64,000 bases of DNA from Atrina japonica (lineage: Eukaryota > Mollusca > Bivalvia > Pterioida > Pinnidae). The translations under genes were made by a program, and so were the position numbers. The notes under the pieces were generated by a model. The model was not told the origin of the DNA, did not search any database, and worked only from the letters and a program-made list of their open reading frames with translations. Positions 53,501 through 64,000 of this stretch are shown here, piece after piece (positions within the stretch are counted from its first letter, which is position 1; each line of letters starts with the position of its first letter). Location: positions 310,001 through 374,000 of the forward strand of contig BROG01000345.1 of the NCBI GenBank assembly GCA_030159075.1, read 5' to 3'.

Positions 53501-56500
53501 GGGGGGGGGGGTAATTTTCCACATTTTTGACTTCTCCAAAATCGTTGAAGGGATTTTGATGAAACTTTATAGGAAGCAAGTACTCAAGGTCCTTTATAAG
53601 TTTGTTCATTTCGGCCAGATTGGCCCAGGGGTGGATCCAGGGTGGGGCAAAAGAGACCCAGGGGGTACCCCTTTTTAAAAATCTTCTCCTCCAGAACTGC
53701 TGCATGAATTGAAAAACTAACTGTATATGAGTGATCTACATAGATGTGTGATTCAAATTTGTTAATTTCGTTGAAATTGGAAAATAAATTTTTGACTCAT
53801 TTTTGACGTCTTTTTAGACTTTGTAATTTTCATTTATTTTTGTATGATTTCTTTGATTTTCTCCCTAATTATTCATTATGATGCATTTGTTTTATGTGTT
53901 TTACCTGTGATTTGGTAGATAAATGCTTTCCTGAAAGAATTTTGCTGAAATTTAATTTTTAATTTTTTTATGAACTTTTTAAGACTTCAAAAATGAAGGG
54001 GTAATTTTCCACATTTTCGACTTCTTCTCCAAAACCGCTAAATGGATTTTGATGAAACTTTATAGGAAGTAAGTACTCAAGGTCCTCTATCAGGTTTGTT
54101 CATTTTGGCCAGACTGGCCCATGGGTGGATCCAGAGTGGGGCAAAAGCGGTCTCGGGGGTACCACTCTTAAAAAATCTCCTCCAGAACTGCTGCATGGAT
54201 TGAAAAACTAATTGCATCTGAGTGATTTTTATGGATGCATGATTCAATTTCCTGTTTTTGGAATAAATTGGAAAACTAATTTTTGACGTGTTTTTGACAT
54301 CTTTTCCAGCTTTTTTAAGTCTCCTCCACTCCTAAGGAGTGTTAAAATAATTTGTAAATTTGAGATTCCTATATTTGTAAGATACCAACACAGTTCAGGT
54401 GAGCAATGTGGCCCATGGGCCTCTTGTTTGTAAAACCTAAATATTTCAGTATATCTAACACTGATAAAAATTGTCCTGTAATTTTTGGTGAAACTTACAT
54501 ATTTAGGTATTTACAAATAAATGTGTATATAACATTCAGACAAAATATGAATGTGGCATTGAGGGTTCATTTAGGAACTTCTTTTTAGAGATATCTCCTT
54601 TTCAACTCTGGTTCACTTCTCTTCAACATTTGTACATAGAATTTACAGGTGCAAGGGTAACAAGAATTAGGAATTTTATGACAGCCAGGTCAGGAATTTG
54701 GAAGAGCGAGGAATCATGTGAGAGTTAAAATAATTTGGGCGCTTCTTGGGTGGTATACACAATTTCAAACAAATTTGTTTCGTAATCACAAGAATGCCTG
54801 CTAGAAAGTAATTACTTTTCATAACTTCCTAATCATATCTACACTACAGTGTGATCAGATAGGCTCTTAATCTTATCAACTATACAGCATTTTTTCATGT
54901 AATTACTATTTATGAAATAATTAGTTTCATGCTTTCTGGCGCAATATAGAAGAAAAAATTCCAGCATAGAGAAGGCTTTCTTGTATTCTCTTTTTTTTCC
55001 TGATAATTTCTTGTATGTCTTGGATGAATCAGCTGTTTCATTCATTATTATTTATGGTTATAGCTACAGTGCAACTTCCGAAAACCGATCCTTCTAAAAA
55101 CCAATCAATTCCCTATATCGATCATGTTAAAAAGTCCGGATTTTTTCCTTCTATTTATATATTAAAATACCATCTAAATACCGATCCTTCCAAATTCCGA
55201 ACACCGGACAAATTTTCACGGTGAAAATGTGTTATTGTACTCAAAATAACCTCCGAATACCGACCTTACCTGTGGCGACTTTGCTATGCTATTCAACCGT
55301 GACAGGGATTTTAAAGGTCAATAATATGTGCATATTATGCTGTGCTTCCATTGACATTTAACTAATTAATTGGACGCTTGACAAAAATTATTTTAACAAT
55401 TTTTTTAGATCTACCTAGGAATTCTCTTTCCAAACATATACAAACTGTATGCACCTTTGATGTATAATTAGCCTACAGAAATTAATTTCTGCTACATGAT
55501 GAAATAAAACAACACATATTTGCCAGGTTACTTATAGATTTCGTTGTATTAAAAAAATTTCGACAAACTATGGACAGTTAAAATTATATCTAACCCTAAT
55601 AGTTCAGTCCGAGTTAAATTAATATCTTACTTATATGATGTTACCAATTACGACTCTCAATTACAATTGGCACACTTTCGTATCTGGGTTTGTATTGTTT
55701 TATAACCATAGGCATTTATTGAGTAATCGGGTTTCGTATCAACTTTTAAAACAACAAATACTATGTCTAATATAAAAATCTGGGAATGGAATACAAATGA
55801 AGAACAAAGTATGAATTGGCAAAACAGAACATTGAAAAGAAAAACGAGGTACAAAGACAAGTAAACAGTACATATAAAAACCGGAACGGACCGGAATTGA
55901 CCAAAATTATTGACATATGGTCAACTTCCAAAAACTGAACCCTCCGAAAACTGGACAAAATTAACGGTCCGAACGATGATCAGTATTCGGAAGTTGCACT
56001 GTATATTTGGATGGCACAGATTTTACCATAATAAATTGTGTCCTATGAATTTGGACTCTTTGAAGTTTTACTGAATGTAAGATAAAAGACAGATTCTGTA
56101 TGTAATATAACCATGTACAAATATGTAAGATAAAATACTAATTTTACTGAATATGTACAAAAATGTAGGATAAAAGACATGTACAATGACCACAGGCTTT
56201 TAACTGTCCCTCACTTTCCCAACATTCCTCATTTATTTAAGGCAGCCTTTATTTTCCAAAATTTTCTAGTTAAACACTTGTTTTTCAGGAGAGACAACTA
56301 GAACAACAGAGGCAATGGAAAATAGATGCTACAAGTCAGAAATGTGGACAGTTGATTAGAGAGATAGAAGATCTTGGATGGGATAGGTATTTAGTGTCTG
56401 TTTACCATATTTGAATGTTAATTGTTGTTTGGTTTTCAACATACCTTAGCTGAAAGCTCAATTAGCTATAGGGATCCACTTTTGTCTGTCAGCAGGTTGT

Positions 56501-57231
56501 GTGGCTGTAATTTTTTTTCTTGAAACCACAGTTTATTTAGAACCACTGGTCAGATTTCAACTAAATTTGGCTCTGACCATTCCCTTGAAACCACTTCATA
56601 TTTTCAAACAAAGAAGCTTGGCCATGATCCTTTAATTTATGTCTACAAAGTTTACAATGGAAAGTAAAATCTGGCAGTTCAGGGCCATTCCTGTTCACCT
56701 TTATTACCCAGTTGGAGTTTGAGGGAAATAACCTCACAGGAATAGTATTATCAACAGAGGTAAATAACCCTGAAATGACATTGTATGGCTTTTAACTTTT
56801 TGTGATGTTCTTTTTTTTCAGGCTGGTGTCTATAGATGCAAATTTCCAGTCTTTGCAGTTACGATACACTGACAATAGAAACAGACATCATTTTATAAAA
56901 ATCAAGCTTCACCCTCAGGTATTACATGTATATTGTATCATCTACTGTATGAAGATAGCATTTTTAGTTTTGCGATGTTATTAGCCTATTGCACAATGTT
57001 TATGTCAAATTCACTGAATAAGAAAACTGATTTGCCAGTAAATTTGTAAATATCTGAGAAAATTGTTCTGAGATATTATCAACTTTTTATGCCCCTGGCA
57101 TGAAAGGTACGCCGGGGGCATCTAGTGTTTGGATTGTCTGTTTGTCTGCTTGTCCATCTGTCTGTCCATCCATAATTCTGGGGTTGGGGTGGGGTAAAAA
57201 TGTAGGACATTGAAAAAATTTGTTGGGACCA

Positions 57232-57263
<32 letters not shown>

Positions 57264-60200
57264 CTGTAGCAAGATAGAATTTTAGGTAATTTGTGTTTGA
57301 TGTGAGAATTCATAACTTTATATAACGTCTTGTCATATTTTATAACTTCAGCACCCAAAACATGCACCTGTCTGCACAGTTGATTTACCTGTAAAATATG
57401 AAATACAGTGGACATCTGCTGTAAGTATACATGTTGTATTTCTCTTTTTAGCCCACCATCAACAGATGGTGGGCTATTCATATGGACCTGCATCCGTGGT
57501 CAGTCCGTCCTGGACAATTCTTGTTACTGATATTTCTCAGGGGGCCATCTTAGATTTTTACCAAAGGAGGTTTGTTACTCAGAAAGTACTGAAGGGATCT
57601 ACTTGAAATTTGATATGATGGTTCCCCTTGAGGTCTAGTTGTGCATGTTACATTTTCAAAATGATTGGAATCCAACATGGCCGACAGGCGGTCATCTTGG
57701 ATTTTGACCAAAGGAAGTTTGTTACCACTACTTCTCAGAAAGTACTGAAGGGATATCCTTGAAATTTGACATGAAGGTTCCCCTTGAGGTCTAGTTGTGC
57801 ATATAACATTTTCAGAGCGATTGGAATCCAACATGACCGACAGCCGGCCATCTTGGATTTTGGCCAAAGGAAGTTTGTTACTGCTATTTCTCAGAAAGTA
57901 CGGAGGGAATCTCCTTGAAATTTGACATGAAGGTTCCCCTTGAGGTATAGTTGTGCATATTACATTATCAGAGAGATTGGAATCCAACATTGCCGACAGG
58001 TGGCCATATTGGATTTTGACCATAGGAAGTTTCTTATTGCTATTTCTCAGAAAGGACTGAAGGGATTTCCTTGAAATTAAACATGAAGGTTTCCCGTGAG
58101 GTTTAGTTGTGCATATTACATTTTCAGAGAAATTGGGTTTCAACATGGCTGACAGGTGGCCATCTTGGATTTTGACAATAGAAATATGTATTTCTCAGAA
58201 TGTACTGAAGGAATCTTTTCGAAATTGATTATGGAGGTTACCCCTGAGGTTTAAATGTGCGTATTATATTTTCAGAGAGATCAAAATCAAAGATGGACAC
58301 CTTTTGGCCATGTTGAATTCCATTCTGTTTTAAAATGTAATATGTTCAGTTCAAATTCAGTTTCGCTATAATCTTGTGAAAAAAGTATTTCACAGAAATA
58401 TGGATTTAAGTTCAAAACTCAATGTTGAGACACAAAATAAGAGAAAAGAAGAGTCTGTCATAGATCAGACAGAACATACCATGGTAGGCGCCAAGGTCCC
58501 TCTGGAATCTCTTGTTGTTTCACAGTATGAATGATACATACACAGGTTTTTCCTCATTATACTGTAGAATGTATATTCTCTAAATATTATTAAGATCATT
58601 ATAATACAAAGTAACCTGTCTTGAAAGACAATTCTCATGAAATTGCTTCTAAAGACAACACTCTAAAAACCAATTGGTTAAATAAACCTGTAAATAAAAC
58701 CTCTTTTGAGAGAGCACCTGTCTTGAACATGGGGTGGTCTCTCAAGACAGGTTCCACTTTACTTTACTTTTGACTGCTACCAGCCTAGCATAGTTCTGAG
58801 TACATTTGAATGCTACCAGCCTAGCATAATGGTTTTCAGTTCTTTTGACTGCTAACAGTCTAATATAATAGTTCCTAGTACTTCCTATTACTACCAGCCT
58901 AGTATAATGGTTCTCAATACTTTTGACTGCTGCCAGCCTAGCATAGTTCTGAGTACATTTGATTGCTACCAGCCTAGTATAATGGTTCTCAGTACTTTTG
59001 ACTACTACCAGCCTAGCATAGTTCTGAGTACATTTGATTGCTACCAGCCTAGCATAATGGTTCTCAGTACTTTTGACTGCTGCCAGCCTAGCATAGTTCT
59101 GAGTACATTTGATTGCTACCAGCCTAGCATAATGGTTCTCAGTACTTTTGACTACTACCAGCCTAGCATAGTTCTGAGTACATTTGATTGCTACCAGCCT
59201 AGCATAATAGTTCTCAGTACTTTTGACTACTACCAACCTAGCATAGTTCTGAGTACATTTGATTGCTACCAGTCTAGCATAATGGTTCTCAGTACTTTTG
59301 ACTACTACCAGCCTAGCATAGTTCTGAGTACATTTGATTGCTACCAGCCTAGCATAATAGTTCTCAGTACTTTTGACTACTACCAGCCTAGCATATTTCT
59401 GAGTACATTTGATTGCTACCAGCCTAGTATAATGGTTCTCAGTACTTTTGACTGCTATCAGCCTAGCATGTTAACTCTAAGTACTTTGATTGCTACTGTA
59501 ATGGCGGTTTACTGGTACTGCATTAGCTTGCAAGCGTAAGCTCTCAATGGGGTTCTTTGCACTGCGACATTCATGTATCCAAGACTTTAAAAAGAGTATT
59601 GACGGTTCTTTTGCAAATTATATGTTAAAGTCGAGGTTCTTTCAGATGAGACTTCAGGTCTCTTGTCACAACAGGCAATGGATATTAAAGACCCTTCAAT
59701 GCATTGAGTCCATAGCATAAGTCAGTATTTGTGGCACTCCACCTGTATCTGGTGCTTCTTGTCATCATTTGCAATTAGTGTCTGTCTATTATCTTACATC
59801 ACTGTCATATTTACAAGTTGGATTTTTTTTATATTTATTTTCAAATTCTAGTTTCATTTAAGAAAATTTAAAATCATAATATTCATTTGATTTGAAGTTA
59901 CAATAATTACATAGGAATTTTTTTTTATATCTGGAACACTTTACACTTGCTTCTAACACATTATCCTTTACAGAGTTCCATTGTGGATTTGTACAACCAT
60001 TTTTCTCAAATTGTGAATAACTTTCAAGATTTTTGGGATGTTATGGATGATTTAGACAAGAACTGTTGGATTTTGGAACCAGAGAAACCCGTCTATGGTG
60101 CTGTATACAGAAGATTAGCTGTCAGTAAGTACACAAACCAACCACAAAGAAAAGCATTTAATTGCAGACATGATTTTTTTCCGATTTAAATCGGAAATCC

Positions 60201-62447
60201 GATTTTTTGGGGTCAGTTTTCCGACTGAGAATTTGAATTTCCGACTTTTTCCTTAAAAATCGGCAACATCGAAAATCCGGATTTTCCGGTCGTTTCCGTC
60301 ATTGAGTTGAATATTAGCCGGTATTTACACGATTTCCGGTATGGTGGGGTGACCTCGAAATGGCAAATTTGCAAAGATAGACATAGGTGTTAAAAATTGG
60401 GGCTTAGCCCCAGACGTTCTGGCGTGTGTATGTGTTTTAAGTTGGTTTAGCCCCCCCACTTTCAATTTGCTTCCGAGGCTGATGGTATGTAAGACTTTAC
60501 AACCCATTATTTTCAGATTTTTTTGCTGTAACCTGAAATCATGTCTGTAATTGGTCACTTGTAAACTTGGAGTGACATGCAGAACAAAGATATCAGAATA
60601 TATATATTTTTGAATTTTTAATGAATTCTTTAAGACTAGGGGGGGAAGGGAGGTCATTTTACACACTGTCAATTGTTCTTTGAACCACTGAAGGAATTTT
60701 GACCAAACTTTTCAAGGTCCTCTTCTGAGTTTGTGGTTTTGTTTTTGGGGCAGATCGGCTCAGGGATGGATCCAGGGTGTTGCATAAATAGGTCCCAGAA
60801 GGTACCCTTTTTGAGATCCCCTGCATAATTGAAAAACTAATTTCATCTGAGCAAATGGATGTATAACTCAAGGTTTTTTTTTTAGTAGAAATCTGAAAAT
60901 GAGTGTTTGTTATTGAGGTTGAGATCATACTATGTTAAGGTTGTAAAATATGTTGTTGTGAGTTGAGCTTTGTAATTATTGTTCCTGTCTAGTTTTGTAG
61001 TAGGTTTAACAATTTAATTCTGTATCATTTCAAATCAGGTACAACTGCATCACTGCAAATCACAGTCAATCCAGTTCATCCTCGTATGTTGCCAGAATGT
61101 CGATTTATGGGTGCCGAACAAGGTAAAAATATTTTTGTAAAATTATAATGATTTCTCATGAATATTTATAATAACCAGTTTTATATCGAAAATCAACTCA
61201 GTTATTGTTCATTATTACCGATTACCGGAATCAGAGAGAGGACCTTTTGTAATCTATTGCTGTCCCTTGCCATGTGGATCTGCATCATGTGTTAAACCTA
61301 TCAATGGTTACAATTTCTCAGATTTTCTCAAAGATTATTTGCTCATTTCTCTTTAATTTGGAAAAAGGACAGACTCGGATAAGCAGGGACTCCGATAGGA
61401 CTGAGACTCGGGAAGGATAGAGACTGAGGCAGGACAAAGACCCAGAGTAGAGACATTGGGCAGAGACTGAATTAGGGCAGGACTCTGGTAGGACAGAGAC
61501 TCAGGAATGATACAGACTGAGGCAGGACAAAGACTCAGGGCAGAGACTCTGGTAGGACAGAGACTCAGGAATGATAGAGACTGAGGCAGGACAAAGACTC
61601 AGGGCAGAGACTGAGACAGGGCAGAGACTCTGGTAGGACAGAGAATCAGGAATGATAAAAACTCAGAATAGAGACTTGGACAGGGCAGAGACTCTGGTAG
61701 GACAGGGACTCAGATAGGACCGAGACTCAGGAACGATAGAGACTGAGGCAGGACAAAGACCCAGAGTAGAGACTCAGGGCAGAGACTGAGACAGGGCAGA
61801 GACTCGGGAATGATAATACTGACATTATTTGATTGATTTCAATATGACCCTGTGTCTGTTACACATCATGTAGGTTAAAACTACATCTTTACTATTTACA
61901 GCTGTTAATCCACTACGACAAAGTATGAATACAAATCTACATTTGTGGTGAGTTGCTTTCTGTTTCATTGTTTTATTTATATATCTACCGGTAATCAGTT
62001 TCGGTCTATCAATTATTCCAAAATATTTGCAAGTGACAAAGTTTTGGTCAATGTACTTTTCTCTAGACAAGATATGTCATGAAATGTTAAGGTTTTGGTA
62101 TTTTAGATATGACACTGCATAGGTTATATATAATTGTAGGGTGGCCGTGGTAAAGAATTTTGGAAGTTATTTTAAACGTAAAAGTTTATGACTCTTCACC
62201 TTGGGTAGTTAATGTCTTCATGTTGTTGACCAAGTCTTGGAGGAACACTTGAAAATGAGTACTGGGTAGATACAAAAAACAAAACAAACAAAATTTGGTA
62301 GTGAAGTTCAGTAATTTATTCAGCTTAATTTCTATTTTATTATTTTTTGTTTTTTTTCCTTGCAGGAATGATGAAGAAACTCTGTTGAACAATTTACAAC
62401 AGCTGCTGTCTATCACGTTCCCATCTCCTGCTAACTCATCTAAACAG
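47436..62447 (+). CDS. FANCL: E3 ubiquitin ligase FANCL, exons 1-10 (RING exons outside window)
   Basis: Join of 47436-47516, 48282-48401, 51910-51966, 56289-56386, 56822-56918, 57352-57420, 59974-60124, 61039-61122, 61902-61947 and 62366-62447, about 295 codons, all with GT-AG junctions and consistent phase. FANCL is the RING E3 of the nuclear Fanconi anaemia core complex; with UBE2T it monoubiquitinates FANCD2 and FANCI at stalled forks and crosslinks. Recognition rests on LLPQN (exon 1), EDLGWDRLVSID (exons 4-5), FWDVMDDLDK and WILEPEKP (exon 7), HPRMLPECRF (exon 8) and NLHLWNDEE (exons 9-10), each matching the order in vertebrate FANCL. The E2-like fold and URD (double-RWD) regions are covered. 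The catalytic RING (about 80 residues) must lie downstream. No disruption is seen. Confidence 0.97.
47570..47858. mobile_element. Probable MITE, TTCCCAA-rich
   Basis: GGGCCTTTTTGT at the left and CAGAAAAAGGCC at the right are inverted. The interior repeats ATTCCCAA words. Related sequence occurs at 16040-16080 and 12695-13012. FANCL intron 1. Confidence 0.45.
48282..48401 (+). CDS. FANCL: FANCL exon 2 (ELF domain)
   Basis: 120 bp, 40 codons, phase 0 at both ends. It encodes DEEFHLHILKPRKGKIQ and CEWRLQQILKKYKRVLQQ, which line up with the human FHLRIVLP and CSWQLRTIL..HRIVQQ segment of the E2-like fold. Confidence 0.95.
48752..49265. repeat. Minisatellite, 34-bp unit, FANCL intron 2
   Basis: About 15 units of ATCCCTGGGTCAGGAGTTCT plus GTAGATAGGACATG. 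Central units are most uniform, edges more diverged. Confidence 0.95.
49266..50410. other. FANCL intron 2, no feature
   Basis: AT-rich. No exon with FANCL similarity found here. Confidence 0.6.
50411..51105. mobile_element. Foldback element with long AT-rich arms
   Basis: ACAGCCACTTGCCAA (50419-50433) recurs inverted at 51084-51098, and CATTTCTTATCACATTT (50531-50547) recurs inverted at 50823-50839. The arms align over roughly 250 bp, with about 140 bp extra in the right arm. In FANCL intron 2. Confidence 0.7.
51630..51812. mobile_element. pogo/Tigger-like miniature element f
   Basis: TA-CCGTAAAACCTG ... CAGGTTTTACTG-TA. Interior words CCTTTATACACAGG and CCTTATATAGAGG as in a-c. It lies in FANCL intron 2. 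Confidence 0.75.
51910..51966 (+). CDS. FANCL: FANCL exon 3
   Basis: 57 bp, 19 codons (RLTQCSSITSFISDLKSIV), phase 0. Acceptor GACACAG, donor GTAAGT. It is a short helical exon matching RMQHSPDLMSFMMELK in the human protein; the phase fit with both neighbours supports it. Confidence 0.88.
52120..52875. repeat. Minisatellite, 42-bp dimeric unit, FANCL intron 3
   Basis: About 18 units. Each 42-bp unit is two related 21-mers: ACAGCATCTAGTAGCAATAA and ACAGTATTTAGGGGCAATAC (last base omitted in each). Because 42 is divisible by three, long frames stay open: 279 and 249 codons plus, 251 and 219 minus. These are repeat artefacts in an intron. Confidence 0.97.
53056..54428 (+). mobile_element. Hairpin-bounded dispersed element 2, internally repeated
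   Basis: Starts TTTTTAGCTCACCTGAGCCG and ends CAGGTGAGCAATG with the palindrome GGCCCATGGGCC (54410-54421), then TCTTGTTT. Three internal units begin ACATTTT(C/T)GACTTCTC at about 53112, 53520 and 54010. A partial second start lies just upstream at 53012-53050. It is in FANCL intron 3. Confidence 0.65.
53497..53511 (+). repeat. G15 homopolymer
   Basis: Preceded by GGGTGGGA. Similar runs occur at 6718-6728 (G) and 48141-48155 (C15 then A). Confidence 0.95.
54429..55064. other. FANCL intron 3, no feature
   Basis: Nothing recognised. Confidence 0.6.
55065..56003. mobile_element. TIR element g, about 0.94 kb
   Basis: TA-CAGTGCAACTTCCGAA at the left; TTCGGAAGTTGCACTG-TA at the right. Subterminal CCGATCCTTC/CCGAATACCGACC words repeat. 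No transposase frame; non-autonomous. It sits in FANCL intron 3, ending 285 bp before exon 4. Confidence 0.8.
56289..56386 (+). CDS. FANCL: FANCL exon 4
   Basis: 98 bp, ending with two bases of a split Arg codon. It encodes ERQLEQQRQWKID, then LIREIEDLGWD, the latter matching LIEEIGTLGWDK at the start of the URD region. Confidence 0.95.
56822..56918 (+). CDS. FANCL: FANCL exon 5 (URD)
   Basis: 97 bp. The acceptor follows a long T tract. It encodes LVSIDANFQSLQLRYTDN and then RNRHHFIKIKLHPQ, the first RWD-like beta sheet. Donor GTATTA. Confidence 0.95.
57085..57267 (+). mobile_element. GCCCC-hairpin miniature element
   Basis: Starts TATGCCCCTGGC...GCCGGGGGCAT (stem ends at 57089 and 57121) and ends GGGGCATTTGTGTTTCACAA. 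A related copy in opposite orientation is at 16492-16687. Confidence 0.6.
57352..57420 (+). CDS. FANCL: FANCL exon 6 (URD)
   Basis: 69 bp, 23 codons: HPKHAPVCTVDLPVKYEIQW then TSA. It matches YPAESPDYFVDFPVPF..W in vertebrates, the P-rich turn typical of UBC/RWD folds. Donor GTAAGT. Confidence 0.95.
57445..58516 (+). mobile_element. Hairpin-bounded dispersed element 3, ~150-bp internal repeats
   Basis: Begins with the perfect 11-bp stem AGCCCACCATC/GATGGTGGGCT (57450-57475). Five units start with GCCAT(C)TTGGATTTTGACC at about 57543, 57691, 57848, 57998 and 58159. It ends near CTCTTGTTG. It begins 30 bp after FANCL exon 6. Confidence 0.7.
58605..58761. mobile_element. Miniature element h, relative of d
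   Basis: Starts near TACAAAGTAACCTGTCTTGA and ends TCTCTCAAGACAGGTTCCAC, matching element d with more decay on the left. It abuts the 75-bp minisatellite in FANCL intron 6. Confidence 0.7.
58762..59500. repeat. Minisatellite, 75-bp dimeric unit, FANCL intron 6
   Basis: Alternating ~36- and ~39-bp half-units, each with CTACCAGCCTAGCATA and followed by GTTCTGAGTAC or GGTTCTCAGTAC. GGTTCTC recurs at 58984, 59059 and 59134, giving the 75-bp period. It is open in frame on both strands because 75 is divisible by three. Confidence 0.96.
59501..59973. other. FANCL intron 6, 3-prime part
   Basis: 59560-59780 has words (GAGGTTCTTTCAGATGAGAC; GGTCTCTTGTCACAACAGGC) that loosely resemble the SINE centre. 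Otherwise only the pyrimidine tract before exon 7. Confidence 0.4.
59974..60124 (+). CDS. FANCL: FANCL exon 7 (URD)
   Basis: 151 bp, phase 0 in and phase 1 out. It encodes SSIVDLYNHFSQIV, FQDFWDVMDDLDKNCWILEP and EKPVYGAVYRRLAV. FWDVMD-D-W-LEPEKP is the strongest FANCL signature in the window. Donor GTAAGT follows GTCA. Confidence 0.98.
60125..60619. other. FANCL intron 7 with a CCGATTTTT-rich patch
   Basis: 60175-60310 has repeated and inverted CCGATTT/AAATCGG words, including the palindrome CCGATTTAAATCGG at 60181-60194. Probably a decayed small transposon end. Confidence 0.45.
60620..60900 (+). repeat. Partial relative of hairpin-bounded element 2
   Basis: Shares GGATGGATCCAGGGTG, GGTACCCTTTTT and ATTGAAAAACTAA with 53600-53720. 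No ends are visible; probably a decayed fragment in FANCL intron 7. Confidence 0.5.
61039..61122 (+). CDS. FANCL: FANCL exon 8 (URD)
   Basis: 84 bp. It completes the split Ser codon, then TTASLQITVNPVHPRMLPEC and RFMGAEQ. It matches the human VDPRHPTMLPECCFLGAD segment. Confidence 0.97.
61369..61817. repeat. GAC-rich minisatellite, FANCL intron 8
   Basis: Irregular units of AGAGACTCAGG and GACTGAGGCAGGACAAAGAC. A longer period of about 64 bp is visible between 61501 and 61565. Confidence 0.92.
61902..61947 (+). CDS. FANCL: FANCL exon 9 (URD)
   Basis: 46 bp, AVNPLRQSMNTNLHL with the Trp codon split across donor GTGAGT. It matches VKPLGIKLSRNIHLW. Confidence 0.96.
61948..62365. other. FANCL intron 9, no feature
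   Basis: Unique-looking AT-rich sequence with a T-rich tract before exon 10. Confidence 0.6.
62366..62447 (+). CDS. FANCL: FANCL exon 10 (end of URD)
   Basis: 82 bp, completing Trp, then NDEETLLNNLQQLLSITFP and SPANSSKQ. Donor GTAGGA. In vertebrates the next residues lead into the RING (C-G-I-C-Y); no such exon is found before the window ends inside a minisatellite. Confidence 0.96.
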
Positions 62448-62842
62448 GTAGGATCAATATGTTTATAATTTCATAGAACATTAACAGCTATTTTCAATCA
62501 CAAATTTTTGTCTCGGAGAAGATGGATTAGTTTTACAATTTTTAAACTGTAGATCCAGTATTGTTTGTTTGATATTGCTGTAGTCATTTGATCATTCTTC
62601 ATACATTTGTCAACCATCACTATATGTTATTTATTTGTGTGATTCATATAAGTATTATTATATACCCTTGTCATAAGACGTATTGTGGTATACCCTCTGT
62701 CAACTTTCAACTTGTCTGTAAACTTCCCTTGTCTTCTTTTTCATTCAGACATGTGAATTTTACCAATTTTGGCGGTAGTTACTGCTATTTAGACCCATTT
62801 TCTGTTCAACAATTTTAGAGTTTTGAGCATTTTCAGTTACAT

Positions 62843-64000
62843 TTGAAATCATGTCACTCATGTTGTCTGTTGTATAACATACAAATCATATAGCCCATTG
62901 ATGTTGTCTGTCGTATAAAATACAAATCATATAGTCCATTGATGTTGTCTGTTGTATAAGATACAAATCATGTAGTCCATTGATGTTGTCTGTTGTATAA
63001 CATACAAATCATAGTCCATTGATGTTGTCTGTTGTATAAGATACAAATCATGTAGTCCATTGATGTTGTCTGTTGTATAACGTACAAATCATGTAGTCCA
63101 TTGATGTTGTCTGTTGTATAACGTACAAATCATAGTCCATTGATGGTGTCTGTTGTATAACGTACAAATCATATAGCCCATTGATGTTGTCTGTTGTATA
63201 ACGTACAAATTATATAGTCCATTGATGTTGTCTGTTGTATAACGTACAAATCATGTAGTCCATTGATGTTGTCTGTTGTATAACATACAATTCATGTAGT
63301 CCATTGATGTTGTCTGTTGTATAACGTACAAATCATATAGTCCATTGATGTTGTCTGTTGTATAACATACAAATCATATAGTCCATTGATGTTGTCTGTT
63401 GTATAACATACAAATCATATAGTCCATTGTTGTTGTCTGTTGTATAATATACAGATCATGTAATCTATTGATGTTGTCTGTTGTATAACGTACAAATCAT
63501 ATAGCCCATTGATGTTGTCTGTTGTATAACGTACAAATTATATAGTCCATTGATGGTGTCTGTTGTATAACGTACAAATCATATAGCCCATTGATGTTGT
63601 CTGTTGTATAACGTACAAATTATATAGTCCATTGATGTTGTCTGTTGTATAACATACAATTCATGTAGTCCATTGATGTTGTCTGTTGTATAACATACAA
63701 ATCATATAGTCCATTGATGTTGTCTGTTGTATAACATACAAATCATATAGTCCATTGATGTTGTCTGTTGTATAACATACAAATCATATAGTCCATTGAT
63801 GTTGTCTGTTGTATAGTGTACAAATCATATAGTCCATTGATGTTGTCTGTTGTATAATATACAGATCATGTAATCTATTGATGTTGTCTGTTGTATAACG
63901 TACAAATCATATACATGTAGTCCATTGATGTTGTCTGTTGTATAATATTCAGATCATGTAATCTATTGATGTTGTCTGTTGTATAACGTACAAATCATAT
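62843..64000. repeat. Minisatellite, 41-bp unit, runs off the window, FANCL intron 10
   Basis: About 28 units of TCCATTGATGTTGTCTGTTG plus TATAACGTACAAATCATATA. Variants include AACATAC, AATATACAG and missing TATAG/TGTAG. The true length is unknown. Confidence 0.97.

Noticed and set aside
57550..58146. 198-codon minus-strand frame with repeated PQGEPSCQIS words
   Set aside because: Shadow of the ~150-bp units of the hairpin-bounded element at 57445-58516.
58742..59539. 164- and 210-codon open frames on opposite strands
   Set aside because: Products of the 75-bp repeat, not genes.

Overview
This is animal nuclear DNA: AT-rich, with GT-AG introns, no operons, and a very high load of transposon fossils, minisatellites and AT microsatellites. 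The tRNA-derived SINEs, the reverse-transcriptase remnants with their shared 3-prime terminus, and the short elements bounded by hairpins starting AGCTCACCTG or AGCCCACCATC all resemble repeats I associate with bivalve molluscs. I therefore read the window as a bivalve chromosome segment; the species cannot be fixed from the sequence alone.

Two conserved protein genes are certain. On the minus strand, GTP cyclohydrolase I (GCH1) begins at 17462. Its exons 1-3 lie at 17462-17156, 2523-2414 and 2055-2000, and the remaining exons lie left of the window. On the plus strand, the Fanconi anaemia E3 ubiquitin ligase FANCL begins at 47436. Ten exons (47436-62447) encode the ELF and URD regions, and the RING exons lie right of the window. 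The two genes are divergent, with about 30 kb between their start codons. GCH1 makes the tetrahydrobiopterin precursor and FANCL acts in crosslink repair; nothing in the sequence suggests a functional link.

Layout. 1-17155: GCH1 introns, holding a 40-bp TG-rich minisatellite split by a small transposon, a 41-bp array, a 145-bp array, a 52-bp array with a 941-bp higher-order duplication, a SINE and several small TIR elements. 17.5-47.4 kb: intergenic, a mosaic of SINEs, reverse-transcriptase (Penelope-like) fragments, a 112-bp near-perfect palindrome, several TIR elements, a decayed MULE transposase and a twice-frameshifted piggyBac transposase whose right end lies about 200 bp upstream of the FANCL start codon. 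47.4-64 kb: FANCL, whose introns carry five minisatellites, a foldback element, pogo-like elements and three hairpin-bounded elements.

I found no CRISPR array, rRNA, stand-alone tRNA gene or obvious new multi-gene system. The most unusual material is in the repeats: the 112-bp palindrome, the nested order of the tandem arrays, the set of pogo-like miniature elements, the truncated retroelement family, and the piggyBac end next to FANCL.
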